A DNA stretch of 64,000 nt from positions 243,501-307,500 of the forward strand of contig JACEFZ010004145.1 in the NCBI GenBank assembly GCA_014155875.1. Reading direction: 5' to 3'. Each line of letters begins with the position of its first letter. The first letter of the stretch is position 1. Below the pieces are notes generated by a model. That model saw nothing but the letters and a program-made list of their open reading frames with translations. It did not search any database and had not been told where the DNA came from. The stretch is from Cepaea nemoralis. Taxonomy: Eukaryota > Mollusca > Gastropoda > Stylommatophora > Helicidae. Both the position numbers and the translations under genes were made by a program. Positions 1 through 11,545 of this stretch are shown here, piece by piece.

Positions 1-748
1 TGTGAAAAGTGGAAAAGACAGGAGTCTCGACAAACAACAGCCCGCACAGATACACTGTGCATAATACTGCCGCCAGAATGTCAAATCAATAGTCCCCCAC
101 GAAACATCCAGTTTATCTCTGATGGGTTCGGCAGTCATTTTCCCATCTGGATGTTTCCTAGATGTTCACCCACACAGTCCACGAAAATACAGTTCATCGT
201 CGATGGCAGTGGCAGTCAACTAGAAGCCCAGCAGCCACGCATTTCTGCATAAGGCAAAAACCGGTAAACTCTGCGACAAAGCCAGCTGCCATCGCTCCGA
301 ACATGCAGTCACGTTCCAAAAGACCTCGGGCAGATTCAAAAGCATTTCACACGAAACTCACAGCTCACAGTGTCGCGCCACGCACTCACTCAGTAGCAGG
401 GCGACGGAACCATAGCCTCTTTAGTCGCCTCTTACGACATGCGTGGTAGGCTACAGTGTTGCTATTCTTTGCTTCCCTTACCGGCCCCGGCAACACACGG
501 GAGAAAAAGAGTCGCTTCAAAGTCGACAGGGTCGACTTCATTGAACTGGGTTTTTATCCCATATGGCTCGGTCTCTTTCCGCAGCACGGAAAGCGTCGCA
601 CAAAGCACGAACTACGTAGCTTTAAGCGACGACCCATAGGAGTCTCCGAAACATTTAACTCGTAAACCGAAGGACACGGCCCGAAATCGAACCCACGACC
701 TTCGGAGCACGAGTCAAACGGCTTAACCACTTCGCCACAGAGGCTCCC
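1..748 (-). repeat. Long tRNA-headed SINE-like element, copy 1
   Basis: Read on the minus strand from 748, the sequence begins with a tRNA-like head holding recognisable Pol III A and B boxes and continues as a non-coding body to the window edge. Stretches of the body recur in the same orientation at 55877-56410; both copies share blocks such as TGTGAAAAGTGGAAAAGACA (at 1 and about 55967) and CACGCACTCACTCAGTAGCA. The second copy ends in a (CTAA)n tail; the tail of this copy lies beyond position 1. At about 750 bp it is long for a SINE, so it could be a composite or a non-autonomous LINE derivative with a tRNA promoter. Confidence 0.6.
683..737 (-). promoter_or_regulatory. Internal Pol III promoter (A and B boxes) of the long SINE
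   Basis: On the minus strand the A box is TGGCGAAGTGG (727-737), which fits the TRGYNNARNNG consensus. The B box is GGTTCGATTTC (683-693). Their spacing is that of a tRNA gene. The head resembles a leucine- or serine-type tRNA but does not fold into a complete tRNA that I can see. Confidence 0.6.
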
Positions 749-1005
749 AACAAAGCGGTTGTCTATGAAAGACGTTCCGCCACCAGGACAACCTTGTGTT
801 CTTGATGCACTTTGGCTCGAGTGGTACATGGCTATGATGTTGGTAGTCCACTAAAATATCGCCTGTGTAGGGCGTGCATTACATACAATGAGCTGTTACT
901 GAATTCTAGATGGTGGTGACGAAACGGCTGTCTATGAAAGCAGTGCCGTGGAGAGGACAACCAACAGACCAGGCATCGCTGTAGCGCACCAATACTTCAA
1001 TTCGT

Positions 1006-1006
1006 C

Positions 1007-1095
<89 letters not shown>

Positions 1096-1159
1096 CTTCT
1101 TCTTCTTCTTCTTCTTCTTCTTCTTCTTCTTCTTCTTCTTCTTCTTCTTCTTCTTCTTC
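1006..1159. repeat. (TTG)n then (TTC)n microsatellite
   Basis: About 90 bp of TTG repeats with one interruption pass directly into about 64 bp of TTC repeats. The long glutamine, asparagine, lysine or cysteine runs seen in translation are artefacts of the repeat. Confidence 0.95.
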
Positions 1160-3228
1160 GTGTTATGATATAAAATACGATCGTCAGACAAAAATAAGTC
1201 ATAATAAGATACTTCACCAGGGACGCTTAACCCGGACATCCGCAGAATCCGGATGTGTCGGCCTAAAAGCGCAAGTATCGCAGCTCTGCTGTAAACAGGC
1301 ACAACTAAATCACATTCGAAGAAAATGACTCTGGATGAAGCAGAAGCAGATACTTCTACAGAGTTGCCTGAAACTTATCGTGTATTGACCAAATTGATGG
1401 CCTTGTTATGTATATGTCGAACACTCATACAAAACATGGTTAGATGTCATTTGTAAGAATTGCACAGTGACGTATAACAGTATCTCTGTCGCGGAAATTC
1501 TTGGAGTTGTCGATCGATGAAAGACTGTCGCGCCATTCGGCTACAGGCGGGCGCCATCCTTTGATGTTAGAGACAGACTGTCCTGATGAAAGTCGGCAAG
1601 ATCTTGTGTTGTGGGGAAAAGGTTCTCCAGATCACAGGCCGGCAAGACTTTTTGGAGTACCGGGAACAATTCCCCAGATGAAAGCAGGACAGCCGGCCAG
1701 TTGTTTACATTGAGTCGAAAAAGGAGAGAAAAAAAATAGCTTCTCGATGCTTAGTGTCTAGTCAGATTTGTGACGTCATTCAGACACAGTATTAAAACAG
1801 TCTGGACACACAACTTTGGCAGGAGTCGACCAAATGTTGTGAGGCAACAAGGACGTGTGTGATGTTCCTGGTTTGATTATGGAGAGAGACTACAGTGTCT
1901 TATGTTTATTTACATTGTCGGACATTTATCCATTGTGTGATTTAGTAGTCTCGATTTCAAAGAGTAATAAATATATAGTATTTAATTACATAGACCCACA
2001 TTAGATGATTCTTAGGAGACTAGAGTGGTAAGGTGCGTTATGAGAACGTATTATAGGAGCGTCGGCAACAGTAGGCTATCGCGTTGCTCAAACTATCTAG
2101 TGTGAGATATCAATTAACTCAGTTAAGAACAATGTAGTGGGATGATATTTAGGGAGATTGAAAGTGGTTTGGGGGGGGGGGGGGTATAAAGGAAATGTCA
2201 AATGATAGGATCTTCCAGTAGAGTATCTACTGGGTTTCTGCACTTTTCCTTTAGTCTTTCCTTGTCTTACCATGACTCAGACCGATGTGATGAGCTCCTC
2301 TGCCTTATGACAGAGTTTAGTTCTCTGTTAAATATCTGAGTGCGGCCGTCGGGCTACACTCACCTAATGAAGGTTGGAAATTGGGTTGCTCTCACCAGGT
2401 GTGTTCTCTCTTCAACAGGTTCCACTATGTTTTCCAAAAAGCTAGCAGAAAAGTCGTAGAAGAAGATTATGGCTCAATCATTGAAGGCAGTTTTTTTTTG
2501 TTCAGCGGCTTTAGCACAGGGCCCATAACCCAGAGGGTCTGCATGAACCTGACCTCTGCTGAGCGGGAACCGAAGATCATCTAAGAGGGATTCCTCAGTG
2601 GTAGTTCTCATATTAGTAGAGTGAAGATACTTACAATACCACCAGTAACAGGAACAATAGTAGTTATATAGAGAAATTGAAAATTAACATTGCGTTTTTC
2701 CAAATGGTGAATTCCTTTGAGACATTAACAATTAACATTGTATTTTCCAAATGGTGAATTCCTGTGAGAAATTAACTACTAACATTTTGTTTCAAAGTGA
2801 CAGTAAACATTATTTTACGGTACAAGGATTATCAGATCACAGAACTTTTAATGACATATTAGTTGCACTGTGTGTGTCAGATTCATGGTCAGTATTGGAC
2901 TATATCCACTATTGGTGACCAGGCATCCGGTCTATCCAAGAGCCATTGGAGGAAGTCGATACCTGGCCCGAGAGACGCATCATTTGGTGAGATCCCTCTG
3001 TACTTGATCTATGGTGCTGTTGTGTGGCTGGTACTGTGATGAAGCAGACTTTGCTCCTGAGCTGTTCGGTCTGATTCTGCATACACTCTAGATTATACGA
3101 CAGACATTCTACACACACACTTTGCACATACCTGACACTTTTCTTTATTAAATTAATTTGTCATTTTGTTAGAAGTTAGAGTTGTGTAGTATGTTTTCGA
3201 AAAGAATGAGAGGGGGCATGGTCCAGTG

Positions 3229-3230
<2 letters not shown>
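1160..3230. other. Intronic or flanking DNA without a recognised gene
   Basis: No coding motif is supported. It holds a short poly-G run near 2170 and a tandem duplication of about 54 bp at roughly 2683-2790 (shared block CCAAATGGTGAATTCCT). A block near 1230-1265 (GGACATCCG...CCGGATGTG) faintly resembles the repeats at 27600 and 31190. Confidence 0.5.

Positions 3231-3324
<94 letters not shown>
3231..3324. repeat. (GA)n microsatellite
   Basis: About 94 bp of nearly pure GA repeats. Confidence 0.95.
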
Positions 3325-3326
<2 letters not shown>

Positions 3327-3538
3327 CAATGACTGACGGGGTGTTGTGGACAGCAATCCAGAAGATCCTCAAGATAATGATATGGGGTTAAAAGAATGTG
3401 GCTGTTGATTCCCCTCACCCCAGGGATGACACTTATTACGACAATCTCCCATCTTCAGTATATTATACATGTGTTTTTTCGGCTTATTGTGACATATGCG
3501 ATGTCTGAAGTTGTGTAAGAGACGCACTTGCCACTTAC

Positions 3539-3667
3539 CCCTTGCTTTCATAACTGCCGCCTCATAGACGATATCGTCTCCTCTCACAAACAAGGAGCAG
3601 GTCAAAACTGAACAGTTTTCAAAGCGGGTGTCTCCCAACGGGTAACATGCCCCATTTACATTACAAC
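3539..3667 (-). CDS. Type 1 cysteine-module exon of a VWC-like gene (last seen in window)
   Basis: The 129-nt exon is bounded on the minus strand by the acceptor TTGCAG and the donor GTAAGT. It starts with two bases that complete a glycine codon and ends one base into a codon, so it is a symmetrical phase 1-1 exon. The module begins GCNVNGACY and has four cysteines in the order C-x5-C-x10-C-x4-C, followed by a tail with no further cysteine. It shares phase, start and spacing with the exons at 11423, 51555 and 63762. By the alternation along the gene it follows the type 2 exon at 7501, across a 3.8 kb intron. The family resembles VWC/SVWC-type secreted domains, so an extracellular product is likely, but that is inference. 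The splice sites and phase are seen directly. Confidence 0.78.
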
Positions 3668-3769
3668 CTGCAACATCATAATAGTTTTGCTTCAATACTT
3701 TTGGTTTTCATCTACTGCCATTACCGGCGACAGTTTAATTGGCAGTTTGGTCTGGTTTCATATGTATCT

Positions 3770-3945
3770 TGTGTGTGTGTGTGAGTGTTTGTGTATGTGT
3801 GTGTGTGTGGGTGTGTGTGTGTGTATGTGTGTGACTATGTGTTCGTTTGTGTGTGTGTGTGTGTGAGTGTGTGTATGTGTGTGTGTGTGAGTGTGTGTGT
3901 GACTATGTGTGTGTGAGTGTGTGTTTATGTGTATGTATGAGTACC
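3770..3945. repeat. Imperfect (TG)n microsatellite
   Basis: A 175-bp TG-rich tract with TA and GA interruptions. Confidence 0.9.
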
Positions 3946-4209
3946 AGGGGTCTTCATACAAAAACATCAAAAGTGTGACATAAATTACAATAACCATGTC
4001 ATTGTCTTAAAACATGTTAATATTGTTGTTAATTATGTCAAGAGTGCTCACAACGTGGCATCGCGGTGCAGACGAACACTGTGGCCAGATAAGGATAGTT
4101 TAAAAATGTCATCCCCCACTTTTAACATGCACGAAGCGTTTTTGAGATCAGTAACAAAGTGACACCTATACAATAGCATCGGCGAAGAAAGGTCCAGTTT
4201 AGTGATACT

Positions 4210-4420
4210 TGCATGCCAGTCCAGCGAGTGTATGAGTGGAGTAGAAAGATTCAAAACGTCGTGATTTCTATGAGAGATAATTTCTCCAATGAAGAGGTAC
4301 AACATGTGGTGTATGAGTGGTTACACACGCCACCAAGAGAATGTGTTTTCTACATTAACGGCGCAGGAGGACTTACATTGAACAGAGGGGTAACATCGAG
4401 AAATGATACATGTAATCTTT
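4210..4420 (+). pseudogene. Possible mariner-type transposase C-terminal remnant
   Basis: One frame reads DNFSNEEVQHVVYEWLH, which resembles the helical segment near the C-terminus of mariner/SETMAR-type transposases (typically a DEEV...A..EWL pattern). About 70 bp downstream another frame reads RTYIEQRGNIEK followed by a stop, resembling the final ...CIE..GDYVEK of the same family. At least one frameshift separates the two pieces, and no catalytic D residues are present. If the reading is right, this is a heavily decayed tail of a mariner copy with no terminal repeats visible. A chance match is possible. Confidence 0.35.
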
Positions 4421-4500
4421 ATCGTTCCAGAAAAATTTCACCAACAACATAAAACAAGAAATTTGTAAACTTTGCATGTGAATCCCTCTAGTACGCACGT

Positions 4501-4654
4501 ACACACGCACGCACGCACGCACGCACGCACGCAGGCAGGCTGACTGACAGGACTGCTTGTCTGTCTGAATGCATGCCTGCACCCACCCACCTAAACACAC
4601 ACTCACGCACGCACACACACACTCATAAATACCTACCTACCTACCTACCTACCT

Positions 4655-4741
<87 letters not shown>

Positions 4742-5076
4742 TGCATGCATGCATGCATGCATGCATGCATGCATGCATACATACATACATACATACATAC
4801 ATACATACATACATACATACATACATACACAATAACACACACACACGCGCGCGTACACGCGTGCAGGCGTGCAGGCAGGCCGACCGACCGACCGACCGAC
4901 CGCCTGGCCGCCCGCCCGCTCGCCCGCCCTACCGACCGACCGATCGACTGACCGACAGATACACTCATACACATATACACCCCCCACACACACATCACAC
5001 ACACACACACATACACACCGACTCGTACATACACACCTAAGCGAGAGAGAGAAAGAGAAACATATAGATAGAGAAC

Positions 5077-5116
<40 letters not shown>

Positions 5117-5135
5117 GGGGGGGAGATGGGGTCAT
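4501..5135. repeat. Compound microsatellite cascade
   Basis: Successive blocks of different short repeats follow one another: (ACGC)n near 4505, (CTAC)n at 4631-4655, (AGAC)n at 4655-4739, (ATGC)n at 4740-4777, (ATAC)n at 4777-4828, then CA/CG mixtures, (CCGA)n and (CCGC)n at 4878-4945, (CA)n to 5037 and (GA)n to about 5117. Most neighbouring tetranucleotide blocks differ by one base. The apparent 155- and 170-residue reading frames here are repeat translations. Confidence 0.95.
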
Positions 5136-7500
5136 AAATAGAGAAATGCATATACACACATTATGTATTGTTACAAGCTATGGGGAGGGTCCCTATTAGT
5201 CCCGTCACAATATTTCAAACTTATTCTTTTGCCCTGGCTGGGGATAGGTCTTTGCTGCCAACCCTCATCCGTTCCCCGGACTTAGTGTCACTCTCTTTTT
5301 CGACCTCAGGGTCTATTTCCTGCAGTGTATTTCTGGCTGACACAAACGTAACATGACGATCGTCTCAGTCACTATAATTAGAATTTAATACCGTAATAAT
5401 GACAACACAGAAGAACACCAAGACAGATAAACCTATAAAAGTCTAGAAAAACAAAACTGATGAGATAACTCTAGTCCAGATATGAAGCCAGAAAACTCTG
5501 AAGTTCATAGATCACAGATCTCTAAATTGTCCTGTTATTTCACAACTGCCTCACCGGGCAAAGTTTCCAGTCTCTCTATCCTGCGTCGGTTGTTCGAACA
5601 ACAGCTTCCAAGTTTCCGAGGCCGATATCGTCCCTCATCTGGTCTGGGAAAATGCCATGGGATCACTTGGCACAATTTAGGTTGGGAACTGAAGTCCTGA
5701 GACCAGATTGTGTATAGAGTCTTTCGCTGTCCCGGACACGGATGGGAATTTGCGTAGGTCTAAACAGAATCATCAGCAAACACTCGACCTTAAGTCGATG
5801 AGAAGACTTTAGTGGTGGTGGTGTCACTCATTTAATTTGTGTACTGCTTCTCCATAAAATTAGAAACATTATACCTGGTATGTCCACTGACTTGCCCTGG
5901 TTTCATCAGGTGCTTATAACTTTGGGCATAGAAACCCTGTCGAGTCTTTCAACACACTTTACGGTAAACACTCGACCTTAAGTCGATGAGAAGACTTCAA
6001 AAGAAGGACCCTGTAGATGAGAAAGATTAGTGAACGACCAAGCTGACTCATGCACCACAATCCTGAGGTCCAATTGGGCCTCAGTGAATAATTTGGTTAT
6101 GCATTTTGGCTTACCAAGTCATTTAGATGAGTGGCCTGCTTGAATGGGTCTGACATGTCAGGTAGCCCCTGGATTGGCTACGTCCTGGCTTGAGTAGACC
6201 TCCAACTTGTAGACGTCCTGTCAGCTACCCTATGCACCCTGTTGCATACAAAACTCACTCTCCACACTCATACACTGCCTTTATTATTATTGGGCACATT
6301 CGTTTCCCGGCTTCTCTCTCCCTTGCAAACCATGCCTTTCTCACGACAAAGATCTTGTGGTGTGGTGTGCCTAGTGATCTGTGTGTTTCTCCCCCTTAAC
6401 TAATATTATAGTAGTGGGGTTGTATGGCACGCAGTGTAGTTCCCCATTCCCAGCAAGAATAGGAAAGAAGATACTACCCCTTCCGACCGCTGCTCTTGTC
6501 TGAGCTGTCGCCGCAATGTACCGGCAGTGCCTCACATAACACGTAGATTCAGAGGAATGCAGGTTCTCTCAATGAGATAAAGAAGTTTATTTATATTCCC
6601 CACATCATCCTATCGACTAAAAGACGAAAGAGATAGCACTGTGAGTAGCCTCTTCCGGCTCAAGAAGATAGATCATAGATTGGTGGACCCCATCCCCAAG
6701 GAGCCCTTCCCTCCTTCCGGCAAACCGTAGCTATCTAATTATTATATTTAAATGAGAGATGCTATTAAGTAGAGGTAAGCCGTAGGAAGAAAGATAGCAC
6801 TCGTCTATCGGCTGCCAAGAACAAGCGATATCATTTGGGAAATATTTATTGTTCAGATTTGTTCCCTTGCCATGCCAAGATCAAGACGCTTAGCCAGATT
6901 GGCTAACGGTCACTCCCTCCCAATATGGCAAGACTGCCGTTTCGCCACTTCATCTCAGTAGTCGAGACAATAGAGATTTATAAGTGCAGGACTAATTACA
7001 ACCTAAGATTACCTTTCATACACCAGCAGTATGCTGCACTTAAAATGTCCCAATCTTCAACTTGACATCTTGACATTAGGCAATGGGTAACGATAAGTAG
7101 AAACGGACATGAATTGCCCAAGAAGCCGCACCAGTGCGCATTTGGCGCAAGGCGCTCCATCGGGTCTACCCGAAAGGAAAGACATATACCCAATCGCTCC
7201 ATGAAAAGATCGTGTTATGAAAGTAACCCAAAGAACTATCTTCCATGGTGATTGAGCGAACAAGAGAACTGAGAGCTCCCGAAAGCTGTTTCCCCCTGTT
7301 TACCCAAAATAAAAGAAGGCATGAGGACATGAGCCATTGGCGTTTCGCCACATGTATCGTACTAACGCTATTGAAATATAACTGCGGTACTGTGAGGTTG
7401 ATTGACTGGACTGATGTTACATATTACATATCACATTAAATCCAAGGATGGACAAACACAACAGTTTGTAGAACAGGTTGGCTGAAAATGATCTGTTTAC
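5136..7500. other. Intron, no recognised gene
   Basis: I find no exon of the VWC-like gene and no element with recognisable coding domains here. A minus-strand open stretch at 5190-5340 (EIDPEVEKESDTKSGERMRV) has the acidic, basic look of a retroelement fragment but is not assignable. A self-complementary motif of about 32 bp occurs twice, near 5779 and 5967. Confidence 0.5.
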
Positions 7501-7611
7501 CCCGCCTTAATACTTCCCAAGTTCCATGATTACATTGCCACTTAATACATTTATGGTCTTTATGGTAGTGAACATTCCTGTGCATGTAACTCCGCCCGTC
7601 CCAATGGCAAC
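7501..7611 (-). CDS. Type 2 cysteine-module exon of a VWC-like gene
   Basis: This 111-nt exon runs from the acceptor CTCTCCAG to the donor GTAAAC on the minus strand, again phase 1-1. The 37-residue module starts GCHWDGRSY and has C-x19-C-x4-C, then a cysteine-free end (NHGTWEVLRRG). The pattern C.x.G..Y followed by C....C..G.W.V is the first half of a VWC-type domain. It is the shortest type 2 exon and has one cysteine where the exons at 36463 and 54592 have an adjacent pair. The next exon in the gene direction is the type 1 module at 3539. Confidence 0.78.
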
Positions 7612-9225
7612 CTGGAGAGTACAAAAACATGTGTTTATTTTCGGCACAAGTCTAACATGTCGTGCATGTCAGAAGGTAAATAACTAATGTGCGGTTTATG
7701 CATACGTGTCAATATAGGTCACACCCAGGAACATGTTTACCACAGCGGTTGCTCAAACAATTACGCCGTACATGTAATCTCGTGTCTTTAACTGTTCAGT
7801 GTCAAACAAAAAGTCGGCTTGAATCACACATGTTTACAATCACATGAACAAGTATTATCAATAAAATTCCCGTTCACTGAACATTGGAATTTCGGAATAT
7901 AAAACGGAACAAGGCAAACAGCACGATGACCCTTCCATGGCGATATGTCGTTATTCTATGCAATTGGGAGGTCACATCTGGCGTTATATTGCCTTTCGTC
8001 ACTTAATCATTTAAGAAAAGACTAAGGACGAAATGTATCCTACTGTAATGCAATTTTAAAAAAAAAATCATTGGTTGAATTAAAATAAACAGCATATTCA
8101 CACCAATCTTATGTTACCAGTGTCGAACTTGGACAATATTCAAATTAAATTTACAGAAAATCAACACTTGTCAGATGAGATGCGTGAGGAGAGCTGCCAT
8201 CTTAACTATCCGAGACCGAGTAAGACATGTTGTTATCAGACAGATCATCACCTTGTGCCACATACATTAAAAGACAGGTGGACAGAAAGATCAAATGGTT
8301 TGGAAATCTCGCCCATCGGTCACTGACACGCCATTTATTCCTCCCCACGACGCTTGACGGCTAAAGTGTTATATGGGTGACGTGGCCAATATCAGATGGG
8401 CCGACTTTACTTCCCAGAACAGTTTCTGGTACACACGCTAGATTGTGTCAACACGAAATACTAGGTTACGTTTTAGAATTCTTCCTTCATGGGGTTCGAA
8501 CATGTGAAAGTCGGACAGGCATGTAAGTGTTCCAGCCACTGCGTCACCCCTGTAGTAGTCTCCTGTTTAAAATTAAACAAAAATCCTTGATGCAGTTTCC
8601 TGCTGTGGGTTTGTCACGTACAGGGACCAGTCCACTGTGTAAGCCTGAGTGCATGGAAAAACTGGCGGGCAAGTTTGCTCTCTCATAGACAGCGGCAAGC
8701 CGTGGAATCAAACCCAACTTCTTAGCAAAAACGAGCCGACCCTGCCATGTAATAGTCCGCTAACACAGTGTATGTCACACCGTACAAACACTGATCTGTA
8801 ACTGGAGTGGGAACAATTTAATCGCTTTTATTACATCGATATAAACTAAGTCATAGACAACAGACTGCACCGTGCACTGTTTAGCATATCTCGATGTGTA
8901 TACTGCAGATTTATATATTATATATGTAATGAATACTTGAATCATTTCGGTTTAAATACATAACACGAATAGTCACCGGCACTGAGGCAATGTAGATCAT
9001 TAGTTATACCCACGGTAATCGCAGATTCACTACCATGTGTTTATGTCCACCCAACAGGCGATTTGAAAGTAGTATGGCGCAAGCTTCAGCTATTTTATTA
9101 TTCGTTTATTGTTCGCAGACCAAGCAGTTCAATTTTGAGGACATGTGTTTTTGTTGGGGTAGGTTAAATAGCTTACAGTGATGCTTGGTGATGCTAGTTT
9201 AATACTTACTAGATTGTATGGTGCC
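7612..9225. other. Intron, no recognised gene
   Basis: Only a short block near 7737 (ACCACAGCGGTTGC) stands out. The same block lies upstream of the type 2 exon at 36463 (near 36925), and a diverged form occurs near 55040, suggesting that intron sequence was duplicated together with type 2 exons. Confidence 0.4.
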
Positions 9226-9455
9226 TTTCTCCCTGGCGACGGTGTTAAGGACATTGTTCGTAACCCCGTATACTCACGCACGAAACACAGCTGCGCGAGA
9301 TTCCGCAGCGGATCACGTCGCGCTGGTTACTTACGGAGGTATGTGAGCCAGTCGTTCAGAAAGCAGTGGCAAACTACTGAACGTAAAAATTGCCAAGACA
9401 TCAACAGCAACTGAAATATGCTGGTGTTGACTGTGATGTCCTGTAGAGGATATGA
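9226..9455 (+). repeat. tRNA-related SINE, family 2, diverged copy
   Basis: Matches the copies at 50576-50808 (+) and 57176-57408 (-). Shared blocks include CGTATACTC, GGCAAACTACTGA and GATGTCCTGTA.AGGATATG. The head is diverged: the A-box region reads TGGCGACGGTG rather than TGGCCTAGAGG. Confidence 0.6.
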
Positions 9456-10372
9456 AAAATAAAAATGTATGGTCTGGTTTGGAGTGTCCACTGTTTCTGT
9501 TAGTTTGAATATGTCAGTTTGAATGTTCCGTTATTTAAGTACATTAAATTGAATGTTAGAAGTACACATAGTTGTAGTAAGTTGATTGTCTTTTATGTAA
9601 ACAATTACAACACCATTCTTTACAAAAAACGACTACCAAAAACAGGATGTTGAGGGGTCTGGCCTTCGTATAACCAACAAAGAAAGGTTAACCGCGAAAA
9701 TGAAGCAGCACTCAAACAACAAATGTTACCACAACGTGTGCATTTGTAACAATGTGGACTGGTTATAGTGAAGTCGAGGTCGATGAACACAGATGTGCCC
9801 ATGCTGGACTGTAGTTATTGTATAACGGTATAGAAATGCAGACATCCTGTGCTCTGTTCGCGGCAGATCCACAATAGACGGGTTTAAATATACACAGCTA
9901 CACTCTTACACATTGGAGACAATAAACATGGGTGTTATATCACGTATTATCATATGGAATACATTCATGAAGAACCCATAATGCATACAATTTTGAGGTA
10001 GCAAGGATTAGTAGTTTACTGTGGGTTTATGTTCAATGTAAATTACTGCCCCTGTGCAACATGATATGAGGCAGTGCAGCATGGAACATATATTGTATCG
10101 CTGCGTACAAAGTATCTCTCTTGTTGTGTATAAATACATCTACGTCGTATTATAATGTGTCGTCCAGATAGAAAGGATGAGTGGTTTACTGTGTTCTTCG
10201 GGTTGTTGCCATAACTTGAGTTCATGGGGGTCGCTATACTTTCCCCAGCTTTTTTCTTAGTTTTCCCATGCTTGGCGCATGGCCACTTCTGCAATGTGCT
10301 CCTGTTCTTATATTTTGCTGAATGGAGAAGTCGATAATTCAATATGTTAAAATATAACCGCGTAGTACTGAA
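9456..10372. other. Intron, no recognised gene
   Basis: No coding motif is supported. A phrase near 9999-10035 (AGGATTAGTAGTTTACTGTG) is loosely repeated near 10174 (AGGATGAGTGGTTTACTGTG). Confidence 0.4.
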
Positions 10373-11030
10373 ATGAATGGTTGGTTGGTTGGTTGATTGG
10401 TTTGTTCATTAAATGATTGGCTGGTTGATAGGTTGGTTGCTTGGTTTGTGATTGATAGATTGGTTGGTAGAGTGGTTGTTTGGTTGATAGACTGTTGTTT
10501 GATTGATTGAATCGATTGTTCATTGAATGCTTGGTTGAGTTGTTAGTTGATTGCTGGTTGATGTGATTGTTGGTTGTTGATTGATAGGTTGGTCTATTTG
10601 TTGGTTGATTCAGTTATTGAATGGCGTGTTGATTGTTTGGCTGGTTGCATTATTGGATGGTTGGTTGGTTGATTTGTTGTTAGTTGATTGACTGGATTAT
10701 TGTGGGGTTTATTACTTGGTTGGTTGGTTGGTTATTTAGGTGTTTAGTTGATTGCTTGGTCCACTCGATTATTGAATGGTTGGTTCGATGGCTAGTCGAT
10801 TGCTTGATTGGTTAGTTGATTAGTTGTATGGTTGGTTGAATGGATTAGTGGCTGATTGGTTGATTTCATTGTTGAATGATTGGTTGATTTGTTGTATGGT
10901 TGGTTGGTTGGATTATTGGTTGGTTTTTGGAGTATTGGTTGATTGGTTGGACTGTTAATTGCATGGATGGTTGGCTGTTGTTGTTGTTGTTGTTTTGTTT
11001 GTTTGTTTGTTTGTTTTTTGTGTGTGGATG
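10373..11030. repeat. Degenerate (TTGGT/TTGAT) minisatellite
   Basis: About 650 bp are built from variants of GGTTGGTTGATTG, with almost no C on the plus strand. It ends in (GTT)n and (TTTG)n runs near 10977-11020. Confidence 0.9.
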
Positions 11031-11422
11031 GTTGTTTAATTCGCTCCGTCATTCTATGGTTGAGCTCTTCTGAAGGATTTAGCTGTATTTTCCAGGTCGG
11101 TTGGGTTCTGTAAATGGTTGCATCTGTCGGAGTCAGGCTGGCATTAAGGCTTGTTTCCCGACACGGTCCGAAAGAGCGATCTCCACGGGGACTGCGTTAC
11201 AGATGTACCTCTATACGTTCACAATCCGCGGGGTGTGTAACCCCGAGGTTACCTCACATCAGCGCATAGCCATATTTGGATGTAATCACATCATGAACCA
11301 GCACAGTGCACACTTACTGGCTTGAAGTAAATCAAGGTCAGGTAATGAATTCTTTTCAGGTGTGGGTATATTATTGTCAACAAACCCAGATTGGAAGACA
11401 GACAGATACACATACAACCTAC

Positions 11423-11545
11423 ATATCTCTGAGTGTTTCTCAAGGCTGAATCTCAACGGATTTAAATGTCTGGTACATGCGTAGTGTGAACATTTGATGG
11501 CGACGAGATCATGCTCTTTGTAACATTTGCGACCGTATCGGCATC
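11423..11545 (-). CDS. Type 1 cysteine-module exon of a VWC-like gene
   Basis: The 123-nt exon lies between the acceptor TTTTGCAG and the donor GTAGGT (minus strand), phase 1-1. The 41-residue module begins GCRYGRKCYKEHD and has C-x5-C-x10-C-x4-C, the same cysteine frame as at 3539 and 51555. The donor is a little weaker than GTAAGT. It lies 25 kb downstream of the type 2 exon at 36463; that intron holds the RTE-like, gag-bearing and I-like elements. I found no further module exon in the gap, which fits the strict alternation. Confidence 0.75.

Noticed and set aside
948..1328. Long poly-Cys, poly-Ser, poly-Lys and poly-Asn ORFs
   Set aside because: Translations of the TTG/TTC microsatellite.
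3009..3076. Possible terminal exon of the cysteine-module gene (acceptor ATGCAG, phase 1, stop after 22 codons)
   Set aside because: Phase fits, but there is no cysteine module, no clear polyadenylation signal downstream and no second line of evidence.
4573..5157. 155- and 170-codon ORFs on both strands
   Set aside because: Translations of the compound microsatellite array.
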